Assembly: GCA_963795555.1 (NCBI GenBank)
Contig: CAWCHZ010000002.1
Location: 2,046,001 to 2,110,000, forward strand
Reading direction: 5' to 3'
DNA length: 64,000 nt
DNA from: CAWCHZ01 sp963795555
GTDB taxonomy: Bacteria > Actinomycetota > Thermoleophilia > Solirubrobacterales > Solirubrobacteraceae
Shown: one piece after another, positions 44,043 to 51,676 of the stretch
Layout of the letters: every line of letters begins with the position of its first letter
Position numbering within the stretch: position 1 is the first letter of the stretch
Notes under the pieces: model-generated
What the model was told of the DNA's origin: nothing
The model's database searches: none
Seen by the model: only the letters and a program-made list of their open reading frames with translations
Position numbers and translations under genes: made by a program

Positions 44043-45005
44043 ATGCGCGTCGGTTACTTCCTGTCCAGCGAGCAGTGCAGCGCTGCCGAGCTGGTCGGAC
44101 AGGCTCAGCGGGCCGAGCGGGCCGGCTTTGCGGGGCTCTGGATCTCCGATCACTTCCATCCCTGGAACGACGCTCAGGGCCACAGCCCGTTCGTGTGGGC
44201 GACGATCGGCGCGATCGCGCAGGCAACCGACCGGATTCCGCTGACCACGGCTGTCACCTGCCCCACGGTGCGGATCCACCCAGCGATCGTCGCGCATGCC
44301 GCCGCGACCAGCGCGACGCTGATGGAGGGCCGCTTTGCCCTCGGCGTGGGCTCCGGCGAGGCGCTGAACGAGCACATCCTCGGTACGCGCTGGCCTGAGG
44401 CCGAGGAGCGCCTGGAGATGCTCGAGGAGGCGATCGCGGTCATCCGCCTGCTCTGGAGCGGCGGGATGCAGAGCCATCGGGGGCGCCACTACCGCATCGA
44501 GAACGCGCGGCTCTATGACCTGCCCCGCGTGCTGCCGCCGATCCTCGTGTCGGGCTTCGGCCCGCGCTCGCTGGCGCTGGCGGCGCGCATCGGCGATGGC
44601 TATTGCACGATTGGCGCCGATCCGCAGGTCGTGAAGGGCTTTCGCGAGCAGGGTGGCGGTGACAAGCCGGTGCAGGGTGGCGTCAAGGTCTGCTATGACG
44701 TCGACGAGTCGGCGGCGCGTGCGCAGGCCCATCGGCTCTGGCCCAACGACGCGCTGCCGGGCGAGCTGTCCCAGGTCCTGCCGACGCCGTCGCACTTCGA
44801 GCAGGCCTGCGAGCTCGTCGATGAGGACATGGTCGCTGCCGCGATCCCCTGCGGGCCGGATGTCGGGGCGCAGCTGGAGCTGCTCGAGCGCCACGAGCAG
44901 GCCGGCTTCGACGAGGTCTACGTACAGCAGATCGGCGCGGATCTGGACGGCTTCTTCGCAATCTACGAGCGCGAGATCCTGCCCCGCTATCCGGCCGCTG
45001 CCTGA
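44043..45005 (+). CDS. LLM-class F420-dependent oxidoreductase (G6PDH-related TIGR03557-like)
   Basis: 320 residues from ATG 44043. Luciferase-like TIM barrel: RVGYFLSSEQCSAAELVGQA, GFAGLWISDHFHPWNDAQGH, TTAVTCPTVRIHPAIVAHAA and FALGVGSGEALNEHILGTRW. ISDHFHPWND and GSGEALNEH are hallmarks of the subgroup close to F420-dependent glucose-6-phosphate dehydrogenase. It would transfer hydride between a substrate and cofactor F420; the substrate is not known. A longer frame from 43812 exists but lacks family sequence. Convergent with DUF72. Confidence 0.9.
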   Translation: MRVGYFLSSEQCSAAELVGQAQRAERAGFAGLWISDHFHPWNDAQGHSPFVWATIGAIAQATDRIPLTTAVTCPTVRIHPAIVAHAAATSATLMEGRFALGVGSGEALNEHILGTRWPEAEERLEMLEEAIAVIRLLWSGGMQSHRGRHYRIENARLYDLPRVLPPILVSGFGPRSLALAARIGDGYCTIGADPQVVKGFREQGGGDKPVQGGVKVCYDVDESAARAQAHRLWPNDALPGELSQVLPTPSHFEQACELVDEDMVAAAIPCGPDVGAQLELLERHEQAGFDEVYVQQIGADLDGFFAIYEREILPRYPAAA

Positions 45006-45021
45006 CGGACCTGGACCGGCC

Positions 45022-45069
45022 CCTGCCTGCGCATCAACAGAGAGCCTGCCGCTGCCTGCGCATCAACAG
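45022..45069. repeat. 29-bp-period duplication of the DUF72 gene 3' end
   Basis: The block ctgcctgcgcatcaacag occurs at about 45023-45040 and 45052-45069. The DUF72 stop (tca, 45034-45036) lies in the outer copy; the inner copy encodes the matching LLMRRQRQ codons. It is another gene-end duplication, here at a convergent pair. Confidence 0.8.
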
Positions 45070-45792
45070 CAGCGCATCGCGCGGCGCAAAGCCACGCCAG
45101 TCATTGTTGAAGTAGACATAGAGCTCGTGATCGCGGCGCCAGCGCATGATCCGCGCCGCCCATTCGTCGAGCTCGCGGGCGGAGTAGTTGCCATTGCGTC
45201 CGCGCTGGCCGTAGTGCAGTCGCACGAGCATCCAGGGTGCCGTCGCCACGTGCACCTGGAACGAACGTTGCGGGTGATCGCCGATCACCAGCGCGACGCC
45301 CGCCCGGCGCAGCTCGTCGAGGACCTCATCGACGAACCAGCTCGGATGGCGAAACTCGATCGCATGGCGACCGGGAGGCAACACGCTGATCAGCGCGCGC
45401 AGCCGCTCGTCGTCGCGATGGAAGGTCTCGGGCAGCTGCCAGAGCAGCGGACCAAGGCGCCCGGCTGCGCGCAGCGGCTCGATCCGCTCGTAGAAGCGCT
45501 CGATGCCCTCGTCGATGTCGACCAGTCGCTTGACATGGGTGAGGTAGCGACTTGCCTTGACGCAGAAGATGAAGCTGGCCGGCGTCTGCTCGACCCAGCG
45601 CTCGACGGCCGCCACCGTCGGCAGGCGATAGAAGGTCGCATTGACCTCCACCGTGTCGAAGCGGGCGGCGTAGGCCTCCAGCCAACGCCGTGCCGGCAGG
45701 CGCTCGTCATAGAGCACGCCACGCCAGTCGCGGTAGCTCCAGCCCGAGCAGCCGATGTGCACGTTGCCGCAGGGCGGATGCCGGTCACCCAC
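45034..45792 (-). CDS. DUF72 family protein (YecE-like)
   Basis: 252 residues from GTG 45792. The DUF72 hallmarks are HIGCSGWSYRDWRGVLYDER, FDTVEVNATFYRLPTVAAVE, FCVKASRYLTHVKRL, LLWQLPETFHRD, IEFRHPSWF and the C-terminal YVYFNNDWRGFAPRDALLLM. The fold is a TIM barrel of unknown function, common in bacteria and archaea. It follows pyrophosphatase by 3 bases. The very end (RRQRQALC) is formed by a tandem duplication. Confidence 0.92.
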   Translation of the reverse strand: MGDRHPPCGNVHIGCSGWSYRDWRGVLYDERLPARRWLEAYAARFDTVEVNATFYRLPTVAAVERWVEQTPASFIFCVKASRYLTHVKRLVDIDEGIERFYERIEPLRAAGRLGPLLWQLPETFHRDDERLRALISVLPPGRHAIEFRHPSWFVDEVLDELRRAGVALVIGDHPQRSFQVHVATAPWMLVRLHYGQRGRNGNYSARELDEWAARIMRWRRDHELYVYFNNDWRGFAPRDALLLMRRQRQALC

Positions 45793-45795
45793 GAC

Positions 45796-46299
45796 TCAGC
45801 GACCGCGATCGCGCCACCGCCGGCGTGACGCCTCGACCTCCGCGCAGGAACGCTCGCGTGACCGCCAGCCACCGATGGCGACCCGCTTGTTCTCCAGATC
45901 CTTGTAGATGGCGAAGAACTGCTCGATCTCGTCGCGCAGCAGCTCGGGGAGGTCGCCCAGCGACTCGAGCGGCGACCAGTTGGGATCGCCGATCGGGACG
46001 CAGACGATCTTGTCGTCGATGCCCTTGTCGTCCTCCATCTCGAACATCGCGATCGGCTTGACGGGGATCATGCAACCGGGGAACGTCGGCTCGGACAGGC
46101 AGACCAATGCGTCGAGCGCGTCGCCGTCCTGTCCGAGCGTGCCGCGCAGGTAGCCGTAGTCGGCCGGATAGACCGCCGCGCTCATCAGCAGGCGGTCGAA
46201 GCGAAAGCCGCCGAGGCGCTCGTCGTACTCGTATTTGTTCTTCGAGCCCCGCGGTATCTCGACGACGCAGATCAGCTCCTCCGCCGACTCCTGCGCCAT
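45796..46299 (-). CDS. ppa: Inorganic pyrophosphatase (family I)
   Basis: 167 residues, standard length. Active-site residues: IPRGSKNKYEYDERLGGF, YPADYGYLRGTLGQDGDALD and DALVCLSEP (the DGDALDAL metal site) and DDKIVCVPIGDPNW. It hydrolyses PPi to 2 Pi in the cytoplasm and so drives biosynthetic reactions. The C-terminal 25 residues are unusually Arg-rich (RSRERSCAEVEASRRRWRDR). Confidence 0.96.
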   Translation of the reverse strand: MAQESAEELICVVEIPRGSKNKYEYDERLGGFRFDRLLMSAAVYPADYGYLRGTLGQDGDALDALVCLSEPTFPGCMIPVKPIAMFEMEDDKGIDDKIVCVPIGDPNWSPLESLGDLPELLRDEIEQFFAIYKDLENKRVAIGGWRSRERSCAEVEASRRRWRDRGR

Positions 46300-46302
46300 C
46301 GG

Positions 46303-46647
46303 TCAGCGCTTTCGGCGGTCCACCGCGCGCTGCAGCTGAGCTTTGTTCATCTTCGAGCGACCATCGATCCCCAGCTTGCGCGCCTCTTCGTAGAGCTGCT
46401 CGCGTGTGCGCCCGCGTGGCCCGGGGCGGCCCGATCGCAGGCCACCGCGACGCCCAGACGAGATGTCCTGCACCGACGTGCGCGAGCGGGTGCGCGACTC
46501 GCCGCTGCGCGCCCGCTCCTTGTTCACGGTGCGAGCGGCGATCTCCTCTGCGCGTTCCTCGGGAACGCCACGGTCGAGCTGGCTGTCCTTGATGTGCTCG
46601 TACTGCCGAGCGCGCTTGCTGCCTTTTGCAACGCCGCGTGGTGGCAT
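46303..46647 (-). CDS. Small basic protein with Rho-N/SAP-like C-terminus
   Basis: 114 residues. The first half (KGSKRARQYEHIKDSQLDRG and EERAEEIAARTVNKERARSG) is the conserved block often annotated as plasmid stabilisation protein. The C-terminal TREQLYEEARKLGIDGRSKM plus NKAQLQRAVDRR resembles the helix-extended-loop-helix of Rho N-terminal/SAP-like nucleic-acid-binding motifs. Highly basic, probably DNA- or RNA-binding. Ends 3 bases upstream of ppa on the same strand. Function unknown. Confidence 0.75.
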   Translation of the reverse strand: MPPRGVAKGSKRARQYEHIKDSQLDRGVPEERAEEIAARTVNKERARSGESRTRSRTSVQDISSGRRGGLRSGRPGPRGRTREQLYEEARKLGIDGRSKMNKAQLQRAVDRRKR

Positions 46648-47184
46648 CGGCTCCCCTCTCCTTCCAGTCGCACGGCTGCGCTGATGCGAAAAATGCCCTC
46701 GCGGTCAGGCCCGCCCCGCCGCCCGTCGGCCGTCCCGGAGATCGCTGAGCGCAACGGACGGCGCAGTGGGCCGGCTGGACCCGTGCATGTCAAGGATCCG
46801 GGCCACCGCACGCACCCGGGTGGGCAGGTGAGCCGAGCGGCGCGTCTGCGCCGTCGCGCCGCGCGCGAACCAATCTCGGCCGCGCAGCTCACGCAGCACC
46901 GTCTGCTGGCTCAACGAATCGTGCATCACGCCACTGGCGAGTGTTGGGAGGTTTGCCTGGGACGTTTGTCTCGATTGCGCTTCCAGCCCACCTGCGACTC
47001 GGCGACACCGCGGATGGGCGATTGCTAGGTACCCTCCGACGCGTTACGGCAAACGCCGGCCTGCCGGGGCGGCCATCGCCGTTTGGCGCCCTGGGGAGGC
47101 CCACCTTCCGGGGATGTGGGGTGGCCACCCTCCCGGGATGGCCACCTTCGTTTGGCAGATGGGTCGCCGGGTAGCGTCGAAAGC
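46648..47184. other. Intergenic region with short degenerate repeats
   Basis: About 540 bases between divergent genes. No reading frame looks coding. Near 47085-47155 there are short degenerate direct repeats (cccaccttccggggatg, gccaccctcccgggatg, gccaccttcg). Promoters for the two divergent genes should be here but no clear hexamer pair stands out. Confidence 0.35.
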
Positions 47185-47433
47185 ATGCAGGCAACCGGCT
47201 TCTTTGGCTTTGCGATCGTGGTCGGCGTGATCATGGTCGTCGTCTTCGGAGCGGCCTGGTTCATCGCCGTGCCCCTCGTGGTGCTGCTGTTCCTGGTACC
47301 GATGGGCTTCGTCGGAGCGGCCGCAAAGCGCCGCAACCAGCGTCTGACGCCCGCTGGCGACGGGGTCCCGACCAGTCGCGAGGCGTCCTACGATCCCGTC
47401 CAGGACCCCTCCGAGCGCCCGGTCGACCGCTGA
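47185..47433 (+). CDS. Small membrane protein
   Basis: 82 residues from ATG 47185. The N-terminal 45 residues form one long or two short hydrophobic helices (GFFGFAIVVGVIMVVVFGAA, WFIAVPLVVLLFLVPMGF), followed by a basic and then Pro/Asp-rich cytoplasmic tail (KRRNQRLTPAGDGVPTSREA). No family recognised. Its final codons and downstream sequence are tandemly duplicated. Confidence 0.6.
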   Translation: MQATGFFGFAIVVGVIMVVVFGAAWFIAVPLVVLLFLVPMGFVGAAAKRRNQRLTPAGDGVPTSREASYDPVQDPSERPVDR

Positions 47434-47506
47434 CGGCCGTCCCGTGAGCGCGTCCAGCGCCCCTCGGAGCGCCCGGTCGACCGCTGACGGCCGTCCCGTG
47501 AGCGCG
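47406..47506. repeat. 47-bp repeat, period 54 bp, covering a gene end
   Basis: Copies at 47406-47452 and 47460-47506 differ at one base. The first contains the last codons and TGA (47431-47433) of the small membrane protein. The second lies in the gap before udgX (convergent). Confidence 0.93.
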
Positions 47507-47523
47507 CGCCGAGCCATTCAGCT

Positions 47524-48171
47524 CTAGGGCGATTCGCGCAGCGCCCCGGCCACGATCCTCATGTCCTCGACGAACGCCTCGAAGGCCGCGCGCCTGGCCG
47601 GCTCGTCGACGGCTCGCAGGATCGACGAAGGGTGGACCGTGACGGTGGTCCAGGGCGCGAGCTCAGAGGGCATCAGCTGCCCGCGGTCGCGCGTTACGCG
47701 GATCTGCCGACCCAGCAGCGCCTGTGCGGCGGTGCCCCCCATGCACACCAGCACGCGCGGCTTGACGACCGCCAGCTCGGCGTTCAGCCAGGGTCGGCAC
47801 GCGGCGATGTGAACCGCCTGCGGGCGCTGGTGGATCCGGCGCTTGCCGCGCGCTCGGTAGTGGAAGTGCTTGACGACGTTGGTGACGTACACGAGCTCGC
47901 GGTCGATCTCGGCCGCGGCCAGGGCACGGTCGAGCACACGCCCCGCCGGTCCGACGAACGGACGGCCGTCGCGATCCTCGCGATCTCCGGGCTGCTCGCC
48001 GACGAGCATCGCCGGGGCCTGGCTGGCGCCCTCACCGAACACCGCCTGCGTCGCGCCGGCCCACAGCTCGCAGGCGCGACACGCGGTGACCGCCGCGCGC
48101 AGCTTGGGCAGGGTGGGCTGCGGCGGCACGGGCGCGGCGGGTGCGGGGGGCGTGGACGTGCGCGACGCCAC
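47524..48171 (-). CDS. udgX: UdgX-type uracil-DNA glycosylase
   Basis: 215 residues. Iron-sulfur cysteines CRAC (31, 34) and later Cys, active-site motif GEQPGDREDRDGRPFVGPAG (about 58-77), the UdgX-specific loop GKRRIHQRP (His114) and VHPSSILRAVD. In characterised UdgX the KRRIH histidine forms a covalent bond with the DNA after uracil removal, trapping the site; its conservation here marks this subtype rather than family 4 UDG. Divergent from topoisomerase IB. Confidence 0.92.
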   Translation of the reverse strand: MASRTSTPPAPAAPVPPQPTLPKLRAAVTACRACELWAGATQAVFGEGASQAPAMLVGEQPGDREDRDGRPFVGPAGRVLDRALAAAEIDRELVYVTNVVKHFHYRARGKRRIHQRPQAVHIAACRPWLNAELAVVKPRVLVCMGGTAAQALLGRQIRVTRDRGQLMPSELAPWTTVTVHPSSILRAVDEPARRAAFEAFVEDMRIVAGALRESP

Positions 48172-48189
48172 GTCTGGCTGCTACCCGCT

Positions 48190-48290
48190 GGCTTGGATTC
48201 CATGCGGGATAGCGCTGGCTGGCTTCCATGCCGGCGACAGCGCGTGGCTCGGGCTTCGATGCGGGATAGCGCGGCGGTAGGGCTGCTCAC
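48190..48290. repeat. Degenerate direct repeats in the udgX-topoisomerase intergenic region
   Basis: Three related blocks, tccatgcgggatagcgc, tccatgccggcgacagcgc and tcgatgcgggatagcgc, follow one another with spacings of about 30-37 bases, fully within the 140-base divergent gap. They could be duplicated operator or start-region copies; each contains an ATGCGGGATAGCG-like core. Confidence 0.6.
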
Positions 48291-48311
48291 GCCGCGGGTA
48301 GAGCGAGCGCG

Positions 48312-49352
48312 ATGCCAAGACTGCGCCGATCGGATTGCTCGCACGCCGGCTTCGCGCGCCGCCGGCGCGGTCGGCGCTTCCAGTACCTCGACTGCTCCGG
48401 TGAGCCGATCGACGACCCGGCGACGATCGAGCGCATCGAAGCGCTGGCGATCCCGCCGGCATGGCGAGATGTCTGGATCTGTACGGACCCGCTCGGGCAC
48501 CTGCAGGCAACCGGCGTCGATGCCGCCGGACGCAAGCAGTACCTCTACCACGAGCGCTGGCGCCTGCATCGAGATCGACAAAAGTTCAGATCGATGGTGG
48601 ACTTCGGGCGCGCGCTGCCAGCGCTGCGACGACGCGTCGCACGTGAGATCGTCGGCGAACAGCTGACGCGGGAGCGGGTGCTCGCGGCGGCCATTCGCCT
48701 GCTCGACCTCGGCTTCTTTCGGATCGGATCCGAGGACTACGCCGAGCGCAACGGCTCCTATGGGCTGGCGACGATCCTCAAGCAGCACGTCTCGATCGAA
48801 GCTGGCGAGGTGATCTTCGACTATCCGGCGAAGTCCGGCCGCCGGCGTGTTCAGGCGATCGGCGATCCGGACGTGCTCGCGATCGTCTCGGTCCTGCGAC
48901 GCCGGCGCGGTGGAGGTGAGGAGCTGCTGGCGCATCGCAGCGACGGACGCTGGGTCGATGTGCGCTCGGAGGACATCAACTCCTACATCAAGGATGCCTC
49001 GGGTGGCGAGTTCAGCGCCAAGGATTTCCGCACCTGGAACGCGACCGTGCTCGCCGCCGTCGCCCTCGCCACCGATGGCGCCCAGGCGCGCACGCAGACG
49101 GCGCGCGAGCGCTCGATTCGTCTCGCCGTCAAGACGGTCGCTGCCTACCTCGGCAACACGCCCGCCGTCTGCCGCCGCTCCTACATCGATCCGCGCGTGC
49201 TCGACCGCTATCGCGCGGGCGTGACGATCGCGCCGGCCTTGGGCGCCGTGGCACCCCGGTCGGGCGTGGTCGCGCCCGACCTGGCGCGACCACGCGTCCG
49301 GGCGCGCGTCGAGTCCGCGGTGCTCGAGCTGCTCGATGACCAGCTCGTATGA
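48312..49352 (+). CDS. DNA topoisomerase IB
   Basis: 346 residues, the compact bacterial/poxvirus-type enzyme. N-terminal domain RRFQYLDCSGEPIDDPATIE and QYLYHERWRLHRDRQKFRSM; catalytic domain LDLGFFRIGSEDYAERNGSY (catalytic Arg region), FSAKDFRTWNATVLAAVALA (second Arg and Lys), and the nucleophilic Tyr in CRRSYIDPRVLDRYR. It relaxes supercoils through a 3'-phosphotyrosine link. The start codon follows the repeat-rich divergent region. Next gene is convergent. Confidence 0.94.
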   Translation: MPRLRRSDCSHAGFARRRRGRRFQYLDCSGEPIDDPATIERIEALAIPPAWRDVWICTDPLGHLQATGVDAAGRKQYLYHERWRLHRDRQKFRSMVDFGRALPALRRRVAREIVGEQLTRERVLAAAIRLLDLGFFRIGSEDYAERNGSYGLATILKQHVSIEAGEVIFDYPAKSGRRRVQAIGDPDVLAIVSVLRRRRGGGEELLAHRSDGRWVDVRSEDINSYIKDASGGEFSAKDFRTWNATVLAAVALATDGAQARTQTARERSIRLAVKTVAAYLGNTPAVCRRSYIDPRVLDRYRAGVTIAPALGAVAPRSGVVAPDLARPRVRARVESAVLELLDDQLV

Positions 49353-49395
49353 CGCGCAGCGCTCACCACCCGGTGACGTGGGCGGTGCTGGGCGG

Positions 49396-50130
49396 TCAGT
49401 GGATCGTGGCTGACGCCCGGCCGCGGGCGTGCAGCTCGAAGATCGTGTAGCCGCGCTGAATCGTCGCCATCGAGACGTTGTAGACCGGCACCTCGCCGAC
49501 CATTCCCCTGAACGTGCCGGCGTGAGCATGGCCGTGCACGACGAGGTCGGGCTCGTGCTCGACGATCGGCGCGGCGAGCCGATCGCTGCCGAGGAACGCC
49601 CAGATCCCCTCGGGCTCGCCGACGAGCGTGTCGGCGCAGGGGGAGTAGTGCAGCAGCACGATCCTGATGTCGCAGAGCGCAATCTCGCGCAGCCCGCGGT
49701 CGAGCGCCTGCACCTCACAGCTCGTGGCCCGATAGAGCTCTCGAAACGCCGGCTCGCCGAAGTCGTCGATATGCGAGTGGCCGGCGAAGCCGCCGACGAA
49801 GCCCTTGGTGCCGACGATGCCAACGCTCTGTCCCGCTGCCCGCAGGCACGTGGATCTCGCCTCGAGCACCTCGATCCCACCGCCCGACAGCTCGGCGACC
49901 ACCTCGTCATGGTGGTCGCAGTGCCAATCGTGGTTGCCCAGCACGGCGAAGCAGGGAATGGGGATCGCCGCGCAGACGCGCGCCAGCGTGGCCGCCTCCT
50001 CGGGCTGGCCGTAGGTCGTCAGGTCTCCGGCGAGCAGCAGCAGGTCGGCGGCCTCAGCGACCCCGGTCAGCGCCGCCTGGACCTCCTGCTCGCGTTCCGG
50101 GCTGCAATGGACATCGCCGGTCGCAGCCAC
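49396..50130 (-). CDS. Metallophosphoesterase (calcineurin-like)
   Basis: 244 residues from GTG 50130. Metal-binding blocks: ATGDVHCSPE (GDxH), LLLAGDLTTYGQPEE (GDxx), CFAVLGNHDWHCDHHDEV (GNHD), IVLLHYSP and VVHGHAHAGTF (GHxH). The motif order and spacing are complete, so the enzyme should be active. Relatives hydrolyse phosphoesters in nucleotides or proteins. The family usually starts with one or two residues before RVAATGDVH; here the only start available is the GTG within it. Confidence 0.9.
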   Translation of the reverse strand: MAATGDVHCSPEREQEVQAALTGVAEAADLLLLAGDLTTYGQPEEAATLARVCAAIPIPCFAVLGNHDWHCDHHDEVVAELSGGGIEVLEARSTCLRAAGQSVGIVGTKGFVGGFAGHSHIDDFGEPAFRELYRATSCEVQALDRGLREIALCDIRIVLLHYSPCADTLVGEPEGIWAFLGSDRLAAPIVEHEPDLVVHGHAHAGTFRGMVGEVPVYNVSMATIQRGYTIFELHARGRASATIH

Positions 50131-50240
50131 TCGTACCGCGCCTGAGGCCCCCTCCGGGGATGTTGGGTCGTGTCCGGCCGTGATCCGGTGCAGATACCCG
50201 GCCGTGGGGCCCGACGCACATTTCCGGGTAACTGTGCAGC

Positions 50241-50816
50241 ATGGGACATCCGCAGACCCACGACGCGATCGCCGCCACGCTGAGGAAGGCGGCTGGCGCG
50301 CTGCGCGAGGCCGATGTGCCGTTCATGCTCGGCGGCAGCATGGGCTGCTGGGCGCGCGGGGGCCCCCGAACGCAGAACGACCTCGATCTGATGCTGCCGC
50401 GCGCGGACGCCGAGCGCGCGCTGCAGGTGCTCGTCGAGGTGGGCATGCGCGCTGAGCGCCCACCCGAGGAGTGGCTGCTGAAGGCCTGGGATGGCGACGT
50501 GATGGTCGACTTGATCTTCGAGCAGCTCGGCGTGGGCGAGGTGACGCGCGAGGCGATCGAGCGCGCGGAGCAGCGCCAGGTGCTCGCGATCGGGATGCCG
50601 GTGATGTCGCTCGAGGACATCTTCGTCGGCAAGCTGCTGGCGATCAGCGAGCAGCGCTTGGACTACAGCCCATTGGTCGAGATCGCACGCTCGTTGCGCG
50701 AGCGCATCGATTGGGCCGAGGTTCGCCAGCGCACCGAGTCCTCTCCCTACGCGCGGGCGTTCTTCGCGTTGCTCGCTGAGCTCGGCATCCTCAGCAGAGA
50801 CGAGGCCGCTCTGTAA
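50241..50816 (+). CDS. Nucleotidyltransferase-fold protein
   Basis: 191 residues. The NTase signature is FMLGGSMGCWARGG then NDLDLMLPRADAERAL (GGS...DxD), with VMVDLIFEQLG as the third acidic strand and MSLEDIFVGKLLAISEQR as the conserved helix. This is the AbiEii/DUF6036-type fold seen in antitoxin- or toxin-like nucleotidyltransferases, but no partner gene is adjacent, so the role is unclear. Divergent from the phosphoesterase gene. Confidence 0.82.
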   Translation: MGHPQTHDAIAATLRKAAGALREADVPFMLGGSMGCWARGGPRTQNDLDLMLPRADAERALQVLVEVGMRAERPPEEWLLKAWDGDVMVDLIFEQLGVGEVTREAIERAEQRQVLAIGMPVMSLEDIFVGKLLAISEQRLDYSPLVEIARSLRERIDWAEVRQRTESSPYARAFFALLAELGILSRDEAAL

Positions 50817-50949
50817 CAACTCTGCTACCTGGACGGTGAATTTGGCCGGGGAGGTCCGCTTGGCTCTCTACATTGGCGCGAGTGAACCAACGAAGTGGCC
50901 CCGGCGCGGTGGCAGCCGCCCGGGGCCCGGCACAGGAGGAAGCACTCCC

Positions 50950-51444
50950 ATGCAAGACAAGCCTATCCGCGACAAGGCCAATGCATCGAGCGAGGACGAG
51001 CCGCTCGCACGGATATCGGTCTCTCCGCGGATCGTCGGCGCGCTCTGCGACAACGCCGACTCGATACTGCTGACGCTGCGCGGCTCGCTCGAGGAGGCGA
51101 CCGCTCCACCGGGCAGCGGCCCACCGGAGTCGCCGCGGCGGCTCGAGCAGCGGCACAGGCGAATCGCCGAGCAGGAGCAACTGCTCAGGCAGCTGCACGA
51201 TATCCGCCTCAGGCAGCGCGGCGATCAGCGGGCGATCGAGCTGTCTGCCTCGAGCGAGGCGCTGCGCGAGCTCGTTCAGCTGGCGCTCAGCGACATCGCC
51301 GAGAACGTAGCGGTCGACTGCATCTATGCATGGGAAGACAGGGGACCGCTGGACGAGGTCCGCCAGGGGATCGACCAGCTGTTCGAGCTGCTGGAGCTCG
51401 CTGAGCGCCTGGGCGTCGACGATCAGACGAGGGGAGATGCGTAA
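50950..51444 (+). CDS. Helical protein of unknown function
   Basis: 164 residues from ATG 50950, chosen because a strong ribosome binding site (aggagga, 50933-50939) precedes it at good spacing. Mostly alpha-helical: ARISVSPRIVGALCDNADSI, a likely coiled coil at RLEQRHRRIAEQEQLLRQLH, and EALRELVQLALSDIAENVAV; the C-terminus ends in IDQLFELLELAERLGVDDQT. No family recognised. It precedes the PAS-GAF-phosphatase gene by about 230 bases on the same strand. Confidence 0.6.
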   Translation: MQDKPIRDKANASSEDEPLARISVSPRIVGALCDNADSILLTLRGSLEEATAPPGSGPPESPRRLEQRHRRIAEQEQLLRQLHDIRLRQRGDQRAIELSASSEALRELVQLALSDIAENVAVDCIYAWEDRGPLDEVRQGIDQLFELLELAERLGVDDQTRGDA

Positions 51445-51676
51445 AGAGATGGCGGGCCGCCATGCTCAGCACAACACAATAGAGCGGCGTTTGCAGGCTG
51501 TTTGGCGAGCGATGCGACCGTCCGCCAGCGGGGTCCGACTGGACCCGCCCACCGAACGCGGCCCTCCGCGGCGGCTGAACCAGCCTCCGCTTCGGCTGAA
51601 CCGGCGCCCCCACGCTGGCGGGCCCATCCGCCTCGTGTGTGTGCGTCGATGCGCCAGCGGGGATAATCGCAAGGCC

